Part shown: positions 50,501 through 57,434 of the stretch, in pieces
How the letters are laid out: the number at the start of each line of letters is the position of its first letter
Position numbering within the stretch: the first letter of the stretch is position 1
Assembly (NCBI GenBank): GCA_027574665.1
Contig: CM050657.1
Span: 29,449,408-29,513,407, forward strand
Length of the DNA stretch: 64,000 nucleotides
From: Rhynochetos jubatus
Taxonomy: Eukaryota > Chordata > Aves > Eurypygiformes > Rhynochetidae
Reading direction: 5' to 3'
The notes under the pieces: generated by a model
Seen by the model: only the letters and a program-made list of their open reading frames with translations
Told to the model about the DNA's origin: nothing
Databases searched by the model: none
Translations under genes and position numbers: made by a program

Positions 50501-52197
50501 AGTTCTAATTCTTTAGGCCCATAACATCAGTTTGATATCTTAACAATTTACCTGAAGATAACAGTGTAGAGACACAGATTATATTTCTGTCATCTTAATG
50601 CTCTGATATCAGACATTCTTCAATCATTTCTTTACAGTAGGCACCAGGCATGCACATTGTTCAAACTGAATTTGCATAAATGAAATACCTTTAATAGTCT
50701 AAGCAGCTAGACTGCAACTACAGCTGGTTGCTCTTTTGTCTTTGCTCTCCTTTACTCTGACTATGGAGTGCATTCTGTTGGACACAGGTGAGTTGCAAGG
50801 AAGCATTGGTGGTCTGTTAATATGAACAGCAGAGAGCTCTTCATAAAAACAGGATGCAGACACAGCCAGCAGACCCTAAGCCACAAAACTAACTATATCT
50901 AGATGCCGTCTCCTGCTTTTTTCTTAACCTGTTTTATGTATAAGCTAGAGTAACTTTACGTTTCAGAAACGCCATTTATGTAAGGGTTACATCCGTTTGA
51001 TAATAATTGAAATTCTAATTGGGCTAATTGTGGTAATTTTTGTAGAGGCTTGTGGAAGTATAGCAGTCTACCAAGGTCCGCGGAAAGAACCAGATGATTA
51101 TTCTAACTTCACAATTGAAGATTCTGTAGCAACTTTTCATACACTTAAACAGATAATAGATATAGTAGAAAAACTGAATGAATCACATGAAAAATACCGA
51201 AAGAAGAGATCATCTAGTGCTAAATATGGCAGTGAGTAAGTATCTTAACGTAATTTTGACATGCATAAATGTGTATTTTAAAAAAAATGAAACAAAGGTC
51301 ACAGAACAAGGCCAAGCTTGTTGAGGTACAGGTAATTAAGCTAAAGGTAAATTTAGACAACACAAAGACATGCAGAAAAATAAAGTGCATCATTTGTAGT
51401 AATGCAGCTTTTTACCAGTTGCTAGAAGATGTAAGAAGTTCCTCTGGTGTGGGATTCATCTGTGTTCCTGTTGAGATTCCCATAAGCAGGTGCAATGACT
51501 GTCATTTCCCTACAACTTAACATCTGAAGTGCATACAAAATTTATCCTTACATGTCTGCACACCTTCTAGTTTTTTTCCAATATTTCAAATTTCAGCTAA
51601 GAAGTAATTAAAATACCAAATTTTTATATAAAACTGTAAAAATTATGCTGCAAAAAAACTTTCATGCAGTATATTTATGGCTTGTAATTTGCTTGACATG
51701 CTCACTATTTCTGGTGAGGTTAAAAAAAAAATCTGTTCTTTGGAGCACATTGTTGATCCAGAGCAGATTCTTTCAAGTCTCTTGCATCCTGGCTGACACC
51801 TATGGAACACTACTGACAAATTTTCTGATTTCTTCTTTGTATCAATAAGCCTTGATTCACAGCAGAAAAAAGAACAGTCGAACGCTAGTTGGTTTCCCTA
51901 GTTCAGTATTCAATCCAAGTTGTTTAGAAAAACTGACTTTGATTCAGAGGTCTCACTAATGTGAGACACAAATCTAAGTGTCTAGGCACTAGTGTCGCAC
52001 ACTAAGTGAGTTTTTCCACAAATCATTAAATGTTAAAACTAGTGGTAGAAATTATTAAAATAATACAGATTTGCTTAATAAGTTAAAATTGTATGATGAG
52101 AACTAGAAAACAGATGTTAACCTTAAATATTTACATATAATGTGGTGGGGTGTTTTTGTTTTCCAGAGAAAATCCGATTGTTGGAAAAGTTTCCTAA
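5813..52197 (+). CDS. RASA2: RASA2 (GAP1m), Ras GTPase-activating protein 2, complete gene of 24 coding exons
   Basis: Joining the 24 exons listed separately gives 2466 bases, 821 codons plus stop, with no internal stop or frameshift. RASA2 accelerates GTP hydrolysis by Ras and so turns off Ras-MAPK signalling; it is recruited to membrane through its PH domain. Domains by residue: C2A about 8-115, C2B about 123-255, RasGAP about 295-560, PH about 580-680, BTK zinc motif 687-709, basic tail 798-808. Key residues seen: arginine finger R368 in [11 protein letters not shown] motif 480-482, PH basic cluster K599-R601, zinc ligands H687, C698, C699, C709. Human RASA2, as I recall, is about 850 residues; the difference is mostly a shorter N terminus. 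RASA3 is the closest paralogue, but exon sequences and neighbouring ZBTB38 favour RASA2. The start ATG at 5813 has a good context (GGCGATGG). Confidence 0.96.
5874..12318 (+). other. RASA2: RASA2 intron 1
   Basis: 6.4 kb. The first 450 bases belong to the CpG island. The rest is AT-rich with no recognised repeat or gene. A GC-richer patch at about 11980-12145 has no assignable function. The polypyrimidine tract before exon 2 is a run of ten T. Confidence 0.85.
12319..12424 (+). CDS. RASA2: RASA2 exon 2, residues 21-56 (C2A)
   Basis: Begins after TTTACAG with phase 1 and ends AG before GTAAGC. Encodes C2A loop 1 and the conserved [19 protein letters not shown] segment that identifies GAP1 proteins. 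The loop [12 protein letters not shown] is about four residues shorter than in mammals as I remember them. No upstream acceptor restores the missing residues. Confidence 0.93.
12425..17424 (+). other. RASA2: RASA2 intron 2
   Basis: 5.0 kb, AT-rich. An imperfect inverted repeat (AATCAAAGC and GCTTTGAAATC) occurs near 16050-16081 next to a G run. I see no transposon, RNA gene or extra exon. Confidence 0.85.
17425..17528 (+). CDS. RASA2: RASA2 exon 3, residues 56-91 (C2A)
   Basis: Acceptor TTTTCAG, donor GTAAGT, phase 2 in and 1 out. Encodes the C2A strands with [12 protein letters not shown] and [12 protein letters not shown], conserved in GAP1 proteins. Confidence 0.96.
18371..18540 (+). mobile_element. 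CR1 LINE, truncated 3' end
   Basis: About 170 bases matching the 3' UTR of CR1 retrotransposons: the stretch with GGCAGGGGGGTTGGAACTAG, then GATGATCTTTAAGGTCCCTTCCAACC, ending in tandem ATTCTGTG repeats, the hallmark of the CR1 terminus. No coding region remains. It lies in sense orientation inside RASA2 intron 3. Severe 5' truncation is usual for CR1. Confidence 0.95.
18635..18667. repeat. Perfect 11-bp inverted repeat (hairpin) before exon 4
   Basis: TCAGCTGAAAT at 18635-18645 (with T at 18635) and ATTTCAGCTGA at 18657-18667 are exact reverse complements separated by 11 bases. Each arm contains the E-box CAGCTG. It lies 42 bases upstream of the exon 4 acceptor, where branch points commonly lie. 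Confidence 0.8.
18709..18803 (+). CDS. RASA2: RASA2 exon 4, residues 91-122 (end of C2A)
   Basis: Acceptor CCCCCAG, donor GTAATG, phase 1 in and 0 out. Encodes [10 protein letters not shown] and the HVDSNSEVQ motif that closes C2A in this family. Confidence 0.96.
20567..20610. repeat. A26 tract with CAAAA repeats
   Basis: Homopolymer of 26 A followed by ACCAAAACCAAAACAAAAC. It resembles a retroposition tail, but the preceding 200 bases match no gene I know and carry no AATAAA just before the tract, so it is called a simple repeat. Confidence 0.75.
23344..23359. repeat. (TG)8 microsatellite
   Basis: Eight uninterrupted TG units in RASA2 intron 4. Confidence 0.9.
23610..23686 (+). CDS. RASA2: RASA2 exon 5, residues 123-148 (start of C2B)
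   Basis: Strong T-tract acceptor ending TTTCAG, donor GTAAGA, phase 0 in and 2 out. Encodes [17 protein letters not shown] and CQQLVV, the linker and first strand of C2B. Confidence 0.96.
25603..25625. repeat. T23 homopolymer
   Basis: Uninterrupted run of about 23 T in intron 5. No retroposed sequence recognised beside it. Confidence 0.85.
26327..26358. repeat. 16-bp tandem duplication
   Basis: AGTAGTAGGCTTATTT is followed at once by AGTAGTCGGCTTATTT, one mismatch in sixteen. A local duplication in intron 5. Confidence 0.85.
27972..27984. promoter_or_regulatory. T-MARE (Maf recognition element)-like palindrome
   Basis: TGCTGACTCAGCG matches the 13-base T-MARE consensus at 12 positions and contains the NF-E2/NRF2 core TGACTCAGC. 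It sits deep in intron 5. Function is inferred only from the motif. Confidence 0.4.
32297..32380 (+). CDS. RASA2: RASA2 exon 6, residues 148-176 (C2B)
   Basis: Acceptor CTTGTAG, donor GTAACT, phase 2 in and out. Encodes [14 protein letters not shown] and [14 protein letters not shown]164 occupies a calcium-ligand-like position of C2 domains. Known GAP1m C2 domains are not thought to be strongly calcium dependent. Confidence 0.96.
32381..34192 (+). other. RASA2: RASA2 intron 6
   Basis: 1.8 kb with T-rich low-complexity DNA near 33170. Nothing else seen. Confidence 0.85.
34193..34265 (+). CDS. RASA2: RASA2 exon 7, residues 176-200 (C2B)
   Basis: Phase 2 in, 0 out; donor GTAACT. The acceptor ACATTGGAACAG has a weak polypyrimidine tract. 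Encodes the basic strand [16 protein letters not shown] then TFYFE, diagnostic of GAP1 C2B. Confidence 0.95.
34266..36954 (+). other. RASA2: RASA2 introns 7 and 8 (around exon 8)
   Basis: Introns of 1.25 kb (34266-35518) and 1.36 kb (35596-36954). AT-rich; nothing recognised apart from splice signals. Confidence 0.8.
35519..35595 (+). CDS. RASA2: RASA2 exon 8, residues 201-226 (C2B)
   Basis: Acceptor ACTTGCAG, donor GTAAGT, phase 0 in and 2 out. Encodes [14 protein letters not shown] then the acidic [11 protein letters not shown]. Confidence 0.96.
36955..37053 (+). CDS. RASA2: RASA2 exon 9, residues 226-259 (end of C2B)
   Basis: Acceptor TTTACAG, donor GTGAGA, phase 2 in and out. Encodes [20 protein letters not shown] and PVKVLR, the last C2B strands. 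Confidence 0.96.
37054..39154 (+). other. RASA2: RASA2 intron 9
   Basis: 2.1 kb, AT-rich, nothing recognised. Confidence 0.85.
39155..39311 (+). CDS. RASA2: RASA2 exon 10, residues 259-311 (C2B-GAP linker)
   Basis: Acceptor CTTTCAG, donor GTACTT, phase 2 in and 0 out. Encodes [20 protein letters not shown], then [10 protein letters not shown] and the first helix leading into the RasGAP domain. Confidence 0.96.
39312..40496 (+). other. RASA2: RASA2 intron 10
   Basis: 1.2 kb, nothing recognised. Confidence 0.85.
40497..40645 (+). CDS. RASA2: RASA2 exon 11, residues 312-361 (RasGAP)
   Basis: Acceptor TCTCACAG, donor GTATGT, phase 0 in and 2 out. Encodes [17 protein letters not shown] and [17 protein letters not shown]-terminal helices of the GAP domain. 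Confidence 0.96.
40646..41970 (+). other. RASA2: RASA2 intron 11
   Basis: 1.3 kb. A T-tract acceptor-like site near 41613 (CACCAG) would lead to an early stop after nine codons if used. Nothing else seen. Confidence 0.8.
41971..42085 (+). CDS. RASA2: RASA2 exon 12, residues 361-399 (RasGAP arginine finger)
   Basis: Strong acceptor TTTCTTACAG, donor GTAGGT, phase 2 in and 0 out. Encodes [20 protein letters not shown]368 is the catalytic arginine finger that enters the Ras active site, by analogy with R789 of p120 RasGAP. Intact, so an active GAP is expected. Confidence 0.97.
42086..43319 (+). other. RASA2: RASA2 introns 12 and 13 (around exon 13)
   Basis: Introns of 453 and 706 bases. A tract of 12 A near 43274. 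Nothing else seen. Confidence 0.8.
42539..42613 (+). CDS. RASA2: RASA2 exon 13, residues 400-424 (RasGAP)
   Basis: Acceptor TGTTTCAG, donor GTGAGT, phase 0 in and out. Encodes [20 protein letters not shown], the family insert before the central GAP helices. Confidence 0.96.
43320..43443 (+). CDS. RASA2: RASA2 exon 14, residues 425-466 (RasGAP)
   Basis: Acceptor CATTGCAG, donor GTAAGT, phase 0 in and 1 out. Encodes [11 protein letters not shown], then [20 protein letters not shown]. Confidence 0.96.
43444..44798 (+). other. RASA2: RASA2 intron 14
   Basis: 1.4 kb, AT-rich, nothing recognised. Confidence 0.85.
44799..44905 (+). CDS. RASA2: RASA2 exon 15, residues 466-501 (RasGAP FLR motif)
   Basis: Acceptor CTCTGCAG, donor GTAAGT, phase 1 in and 0 out. 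Encodes [20 protein letters not shown], the RasGAP signature; F480-L481-R482 is the FLR motif whose arginine stabilises the arginine-finger loop. Confidence 0.97.
44906..46151 (+). other. RASA2: RASA2 intron 15
   Basis: 1.2 kb, strongly AT-rich, nothing recognised. Confidence 0.85.
46152..46238 (+). CDS. RASA2: RASA2 exon 16, residues 502-530 (RasGAP)
   Basis: Acceptor TATTTCAG, donor GTAAGG, phase 0 in and out. Encodes [19 protein letters not shown] and LTKSKL. Separated from exon 17 by only 81 bases. Confidence 0.96.
46320..46397 (+). CDS. RASA2: RASA2 exon 17, residues 531-556 (end of RasGAP)
   Basis: Acceptor CTTTCAG, donor GTACCT, phase 0 in and out. Encodes [19 protein letters not shown] and TESVKK. 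Confidence 0.96.
46398..46862 (+). other. RASA2: RASA2 intron 17
   Basis: 465 bases, nothing recognised. Confidence 0.85.
46863..46936 (+). CDS. RASA2: RASA2 exon 18, residues 557-581 (GAP-PH linker)
   Basis: Acceptor TTCCTTAAG, donor GTAAAT, phase 0 in and 2 out. Encodes [20 protein letters not shown] then HLKEG, the start of the PH domain. Confidence 0.94.
46937..48159 (+). other. RASA2: RASA2 intron 18
   Basis: 1.2 kb, nothing recognised. Confidence 0.85.
48160..48266 (+). CDS. RASA2: RASA2 exon 19, residues 581-617 (PH domain)
   Basis: Acceptor CTTTACAG, donor GTAAAC, phase 2 in and 1 out. Encodes [20 protein letters not shown] and [14 protein letters not shown]599, K600 and R601 fit the basic K-x-R signature of PIP3-binding PH domains. 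Confidence 0.96.
48554..48636 (+). CDS. RASA2: RASA2 exon 20, residues 617-644 (PH domain)
   Basis: Acceptor TTTTACAG, donor GTGAGT, phase 1 in and 0 out. Encodes [20 protein letters not shown] and NKKN. Intron 19 before it is only 287 bases. Confidence 0.96.
48637..49513 (+). other. RASA2: RASA2 intron 20
   Basis: 877 bases, nothing recognised. Confidence 0.85.
49514..49722 (+). CDS. RASA2: RASA2 exon 21, residues 645-714 (PH end and BTK zinc motif)
   Basis: Acceptor TTCTACAG, donor GTAAGT, phase 0 in and 2 out. The longest coding exon. Encodes the C-terminal PH helix ([14 protein letters not shown]) followed by the BTK motif: H687, then C698-C699 eleven residues later, then C709, the exact H-x10-CC-x9-C spacing that binds one zinc. 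C712 is an extra cysteine beyond the motif. Confidence 0.97.
49723..50354 (+). other. RASA2: RASA2 intron 21
   Basis: 632 bases, nothing recognised. Confidence 0.85.
50355..50458 (+). CDS. RASA2: RASA2 exon 22, residues 714-749
   Basis: Acceptor CTTTTAG, donor GTACTC, phase 2 in and 1 out. A second AG two bases later would break the frame, so the first is chosen. Encodes [17 protein letters not shown] and MSKLQKLE, the conserved post-BTK segment. The frame is open for 16 more codons into intron 22. Confidence 0.95.
50459..51045 (+). other. RASA2: RASA2 intron 22
   Basis: 587 bases, nothing recognised. Confidence 0.85.
51046..51235 (+). CDS. RASA2: RASA2 exon 23, residues 749-812
   Basis: Acceptor TTTTTGTAG, donor GTAAGT, phase 1 in and 2 out. 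Encodes [20 protein letters not shown], a helical stretch, and the basic [14 protein letters not shown] near the C terminus. Confidence 0.96.
51236..52166 (+). other. RASA2: RASA2 intron 23
   Basis: 931 bases, very AT-rich, nothing recognised. Confidence 0.85.
52167..52197 (+). CDS. RASA2: RASA2 exon 24 (coding part), residues 812-821 and stop
   Basis: Acceptor TTTTCCAG, phase 2 in. Encodes ENPIVGKVS then TAA at 52195-52197, matching the short C-terminal end I recall for RASA2 (ENPIVGKAS) and not the longer RASA3 tail, which separates the two paralogues. Confidence 0.95.
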
Positions 52198-53401
52198 CCC
52201 AAACACTGTGGTACACTTGGATGAAAACAGAAACTGGAAATGTTGTTGTGTGTTGGTGTTTTTGTTATTTTTTTTTTAATTCATTTTCCACATTTTTACA
52301 AAGTATTTAAGAACAAACATAAATGCTAGTCGTGTTGACAATCTATTTAATATTTAATAGAAGAATATCTACTTGGAAATCTGGTCTTCGGGTTTATTCT
52401 CATTTTGCTGAAGAACTTGAAGTTCCAGGTTCTTGAAGTAACAGGAGTGAATAAATCTAAATGTTGTTTTGCCATTATTGTCTTATTGGAAAGAACTTTC
52501 TAAACAAATAAGCTTTTTAATGGAAGAAAATCCACACGGCATTTGTTGGTTGGATTGCATCTCTCAATACTTACACTGCAGACTTGCATAAGTTTACCAT
52601 GAGTGCCTGCCCTGCTGATCTGGATCTTGAAATAGAAATCCCAAGATACTATGACATGGAAAAAATGTGGAGCTTCACACTCGATTCATTTGACAGTTTT
52701 CCTTGTATTAGGTGTTGTAAGGACTTGATCTGTCTACAGCTGGAGTCTTAGAAAATCATGCAGTATGTTGCAAATAATCTGAACAGCAGATACCAGTGTT
52801 AGTTAAGTTTTTAAGTACTGAAGAAGAAATCAGGGAACTTATGTTGTACCTCTTGTTTACATTTGGGGTGAGTAATACACGGAGCAACATTAGACCACTA
52901 TCTATTTTCCTTAGGATTTTTTAAGGTACGTATGTTTTCTTAATCTAAAAAGAAATGCAGGGTAGCAACATCCTTTTAAAATAAGTTTGCCGACAGATAG
53001 AAAATTTAAATGTGAACAATTGTGGTTAGGTACTGATCAATTTACATCATCCCATGTACGATTTTATTTCTTTTTTTTTTTTTAATAAAAAGTTGTAACT
53101 AGGTCCAGCTCACCATTTGACTACAAATCTAATAAATAATCTCTATTATAATCACTCAAAGCACTTTAGATATCTGGACTATCCCAGATTATTTTTAGAT
53201 ACTTTGTAGTATCTGCTTGTTATGATCAGTTGAATGATCAATGTTTTTTTGTCTTTAAGCAATGCTTCAGTGAATAATTTTATATCTTCAGTTACATGGA
53301 TTCATATTTGCCACTTAACATAATTTTAAACTGGCATTCTTGACTTTAAGGTTAATTTTTGCTCACTTCATCTGAGAAGTTAGGTTTATGCTGAAAGAAC
53401 A

Positions 53402-53409
53402 TGTATATA
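53402..53409 (+). promoter_or_regulatory. Pumilio-type element in RASA2 3' UTR
   Basis: TGTATATA fits the PUM1/PUM2 consensus TGTANATA in the sense orientation. One 8-base match in 2.4 kb may be chance. Confidence 0.35.
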
Positions 53410-53934
53410 ACCACGAAGGAGCAAAGGTATTACTGTGGCCACTTTGCTTCATCAGTATTAAATACAATGGTACTCCTTGGAATATTAGTTTCAATAACTG
53501 TATGTGGTACTTGTATTTTTGGAGCATTTGCTGTGGGGTCTTTTGTTGATGTTTTGTTGTGTAGTTTTGGGGTTTTCTTACAATCATGATTTGGCCAAAT
53601 TAATTAGGAATGCAACTTACAAGTAGAATAGAAATCCAGTATGCTTGAAACTGTAAGTTGTTGCAATTACTCTACATTCATTATGCTGTTGTAGGGAGGC
53701 TTTCTGTAATAGGAGCAAGTTGGCAAGACAGGACTGAAACCTCTTTTGGAATGAATGTAACTTGTTAGAATAACTCTTTGGTTCAATACCAGACAAACTG
53801 TTTGGGAATATCTGGGATTCAGTACTAGTATCTGCAGCATCTCAATCATTTAATCACCTCAACTGGTTTTGCCTTTTCCTTTGTTACATGTTGGATGTAT
53901 TCTAAGAGACTTTTATTTGCCAACAGTTTAAGTT

Positions 53935-53968
53935 GGGGGGGGGGGGGGTGGGGGGGGGGTGGGGCGGG
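53935..53968 (+). repeat. G-rich tract in RASA2 3' UTR
   Basis: G14, T, G10, T, G4, C, G3 on the mRNA sense strand: 31 G in 34 bases. The transcript could fold as a G-quadruplex. Exact length may be uncertain because long G runs are hard to sequence. Confidence 0.85.
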
Positions 53969-54560
53969 ACAGGAATACATTAATGCCAAGAAATGTGTTT
54001 TGCCAAGGTAAAGTGGGTCTGACTAATTGCCATCAATAAAAATCTGCCGTGAAACAAAGTTGAATATGGTTGAGTGTCAAAGTCAGGTTTTGCTGTGTAT
54101 GGGTTAACCCTGTGGCAAAGTGTCTGCTCTTGGAGCCATTTTCTGTGGTTTTCAGATTTTAAACCCACAGAATTTCAGAAAAATTAAATTGTGTGCTCTT
54201 GCAACATTTTTCTAAACTTGCACTTTTTTTCTTTGGTACTGGGTATCTAGGAAGAAAATAAAGTCCATTGAATATTTGTGACCATTAAGATTTGATTTCT
54301 CATTTATAATATTTTAAAATGCAGTAGATGTTCTAGAATTTAATTAGGTACAAGTAGGATGATTAATAATAAAAGTTGCCTTCATTTTGGTTAGTCTAGA
54401 AAGATGATGTAATTCGGTAATTAGTTCTGTTAGGATTGTAAATTATCATTAGTTTTAATTTGTATTATGATGATGTATTGTTGAATGTATTTTTATTTAA
54501 ATTTTATTTTCTTATCAAGACATTAAAATGTTTTGTAACATTTCTTGAGAATAACTCACA

Positions 54561-54566
54561 AATAAA
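54561..54566 (+). terminator. RASA2: Likely main poly(A) signal of RASA2
   Basis: AATAAA with upstream TGTA near 54534 and a downstream GT-rich element near 54589, the full mammalian-type arrangement. Cleavage expected around 54580-54588. Confidence 0.65.
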
Positions 54567-54585
54567 TTACAACAGACTTGAAATA

Positions 54586-55143
54586 CGTGGTGTGTTTCCT
54601 CCGAGGCCTGGCTTTTTAAAATGTTAGCGTTTATGGGAGACTGAAGGAATAGGGGTTTACATATGGGACTTGGGTGTAAAGACAGAAATCTAGATGCCAG
54701 AGAAAGAAACACCAGTTAAGCTGAGGGAGCTCACCTGGTGGCGTACAGCATTGTTGCAGTCTAACTAGGATTGGTGGTTGGAGAGAGAAGTGATAATCGT
54801 TTAGTTAACAGCAGGCATAGAAGCCTCAGTAACTTGACAGTTTTAAAATGTTTGCGGTGCGTAGTCTGAGGTATGGAAGGGTATCTAGTGCTGTGTTATC
54901 ACTCTTACATGGCTAATGTTTTTTTTTCTTGCCTACCAATTAGTCTTTCATCACTGGTCCTGTGTACCAGAGTCAGCCATTTGTCAGATCTATTTTAAAT
55001 ATATTGCATATGGAGAAGAAGTCTTTACTGTTCTTAGTCATCTTACGTAATATGGGCAACTTTTTTTGCTCCTCTCCTACACTTACGGGCATTTTAAGAT
55101 AATTTTGTACAAGTATGTTTTAATGTCTTATTTCCTTGTACAG
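54586..55143. other. Intergenic DNA just past RASA2
   Basis: No gene or repeat recognised. Ends in the pyrimidine-rich TTATTTCCTTGTACAG, a good acceptor for the exon-like segment that follows. Confidence 0.6.
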
Positions 55144-55245
55144 ATGGTTGACCTGTTGTCTTTTATTGCTGGTATGGAAGCTCCTGTTAGGCGTTACAGT
55201 GCAAAGCTTCCAGCCGTTTTGGAATTCATTTTGACTAATACTGAG
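55144..55245 (+). other. Exon-like open segment, unknown
   Basis: 102 bases bounded by a good acceptor (CCTTGTACAG) and a consensus donor (GAG then GTAAGC). It starts with ATG and is open throughout in that frame: 34 codons beginning MVDLLSFIAGMEAPVRR. The surrounding frame is open from 55066. I do not recognise the peptide. It could be an exon of an unannotated transcript, a non-coding RNA exon, or chance. A CR1 begins 13 bases past its donor. Confidence 0.3.
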
Positions 55246-55257
55246 GTAAGCTGTATT

Positions 55258-55852
55258 AATCATAGAATTGCCAAGATTGGAAAAGACCTGTAAGATCATT
55301 TGGTCCAATCATTAACCTAACACTGACAAGTGCCCCACTAAACCATGTCCCTAAGCATGACATCTACACCATTTTTAAAAACCTCCAGGGATGGGGCCTC
55401 CACACTGCCCTGGGCAGCCTGTTCCAATGCCTAATGACCCTTTCAGTAATGAAATTCTTCCTAATAGCCAATCTAAACTTCCCTTGACACAACTTAAAAC
55501 CATTTCCTCTCGTTCTGTCACTTGTTACTTGGTTGAACAGGTCAAAAACCCCCCCCCTCCCTGCACCCTCCTTTCAGGAAGCTGTAGAGAGCCATCAGGT
55601 CTCCTCAGCCTCCTCCAGGCTGAACACCCCCAGCTCCCTCGGCCACTCCTCATCCGACTTGTACTCCAGACCCTTCCCCAGCTTCTTCACTGTTCTCTGG
55701 ACATGCTCCAGCATCTCTGTGTCCTTCCTGTAGTGAGGGGCCCAAAACTGAACACAGCACTCAGGGTGTGGCCTCACCAGTGCCTGAGTACAGGGGCACA
55801 ACCACTGCCTTGGTCCCACTGGCTACGCTCTTCCTGATGCAGGCCCAGTATG
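55258..55852 (-). mobile_element. CR1 LINE, 5'-truncated, minus strand
   Basis: Read on the minus strand this ends in the CR1 terminus (ATTCTATGATT-type, here at 55258) preceded by its 3' UTR and the C-terminal end of the reverse-transcriptase ORF. The minus frame 55595-55819 shows the CR1 ORF2 motifs [20 protein letters not shown] and LEHVQR, then diverges after GVFSLEEA, implying a frameshift. Dead copy. The right edge, near 55852, is approximate. Confidence 0.93.
55595..55819 (-). pseudogene. CR1 ORF2 fragment (reverse transcriptase C terminus), decayed
   Basis: The frame holds [20 protein letters not shown], recognisable as the end of the CR1 ORF2 reverse-transcriptase region. A 5' truncation removes the catalytic motifs, and a shift near the SLEKRR-equivalent position destroys the end. 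No active product is expected. Confidence 0.88.
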
Positions 55853-57434
55853 AGTGGTCACTACGCTTATTTGCAGAGATCAGAAAATAGAAGAAGTTGA
55901 AGAGGAAATTGGATGTACAGGAGGAATTTTTTTGTTTCTGTATCTTCCTGCTTTGAGGTTCTGGTCTAGGCTAGCAATCGTATATCCATGTGGCCTCTGT
56001 AGCTAGCAAGTTCTTCCTAGGACTCTGGATTTCTTGAAAATCAGTGTGCTCGTTTCTCACGCAGTTCTAGACATCTTTGTCCCCCATCATACATGCAGAT
56101 GACTATAGTGAGAAAATGCATACTTATAGTCTATATATAGGTGAGCATATATTTATCTTCATATAGGCTACCTATTGACTATATATAATAATATATGGAA
56201 AATTGAATGTTTACAAGACATTGTCTTTAATTTATGCTCAGTTGTATGTATTTTGAAGTACAGAGTTTGCAACATTTACTCACGTGTGATAAGGACTGAT
56301 TCAGTATTATTTTTAAAAGAGCATGTGTATGGAATAAAAATTTGGCCAATAAGCAACAGCTCCCAGTAACAAATAAGAGAAACTTCCGGTAGAATGGACA
56401 AATTAATAGAATTTAATTAAGGTTCTTACAAGTACTTACAAGCCTAGTTAAATATGCTTCTGTATGATTTATGCAGATTAAATAAAGCAGAAATCCTTCA
56501 GTAGCTGTAAGGAGACTGTATCAGTGTTACTGCATTAGCTCTGGTAAGACTGCTGCCGCAATACTTTGTGCGTGAGATTCAGCAATACAAGCATCTGTTT
56601 AAAACAAACTGATAAAAGCCCAGAGTTTGAGAGTAGAGCTATAAGAGCTGTTAATATAGGCTGTAATTGAGCTATGTTGTTTAGTTTAAACATGCTAGTT
56701 TAAGAAGTCACTTTATGTACCCAAATCAGGGATAAAAATTTGATAATCAGTTGCTCTACAATCAGAATAATGTTTAAAAAGTTCCAGTGGCTCCAGTGCT
56801 CAGGAAATGCATATGCTTTCTAATAATTTTTATTAAAATAAGTGATTAAACAGCCTTGCTGAATTGCCTTTAAAATACTCCTTACGTTAATAATTTAACA
56901 ATTAACAATTCCATAAAATTGTTTGACATTTAGCTGTTAAAGGTCATCATTATTTGAGCGTAATTCTTACTGCAAATGCTGTGGCAGTTTATATAAAGTC
57001 TAGTTAATAGTTTCTACAAAAAGAGGTTATAAATTGTTATTCTCGTTTTAGGATAACTGATCACATGATTTTTTAAATCCAGCCAGACAATTTGGTTTGC
57101 TTTAAGGGGTTGTGATTTTGTTCCCTGCTTTCATCTATTTTTGGTCATTCTTCCTACACGGGGAAAAAAACCCTGAGAGAATCATAGAACAGCCACAGTA
57201 AATCTCCTGTGTGACTTGAATGCAAGGCTTAAAGGTAAAAATCTCCTACCTGTTTCCTCTGAAATAGTAGTGCAGAAGATTTTTGGCTGTGGTTTTTCAA
57301 AAGATGCAAGATATCCCCTGCTTGACTCCAGGTTGATGTTGCACTGTGTCAGAGAGCAGAGAGAGAAGGTGATGTTTTGAGGGTTGTGTGTGTATATAAC
57401 AGAAGGCTTCAGAGCCAGCCAGACGTGTTCACGC
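55853..57434. other. AT-rich intergenic DNA between two CR1 copies
   Basis: Contains a TA-rich stretch at 56126-56200 with partial dyad symmetry (ACCTAT/GACTATA). No gene recognised. The 12 bases at 57178-57189 resemble a CR1 tip but are too short to call. Confidence 0.6.

Larger units (their letters stand above)
52198..54585 (+). other. RASA2: RASA2 3' UTR
   Basis: About 2.4 kb after the stop with no coding frame of note. Poly(A) signals AATAAA lie at 52450-52455, 53084-53089, 53131-53136, 54035-54040, 54257-54262, 54368-54373 and 54561-54566. The last has a TGTA upstream and a GT-rich stretch (GGTGTGTTT) downstream near 54589, so I place the main end at about 54585. Earlier signals suggest shorter forms. 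A Pumilio-type TGTATATA is at 53402-53409. Confidence 0.75.

Noticed and set aside
55391..55837. 148-codon plus-strand frame with proline-rich content
   Set aside because: Antisense of the minus-strand CR1; a shadow of the element.
57178..57189. Possible CR1 terminus (AGAATCATAGAA)
   Set aside because: Only 12 bases match and the flank does not continue as CR1.
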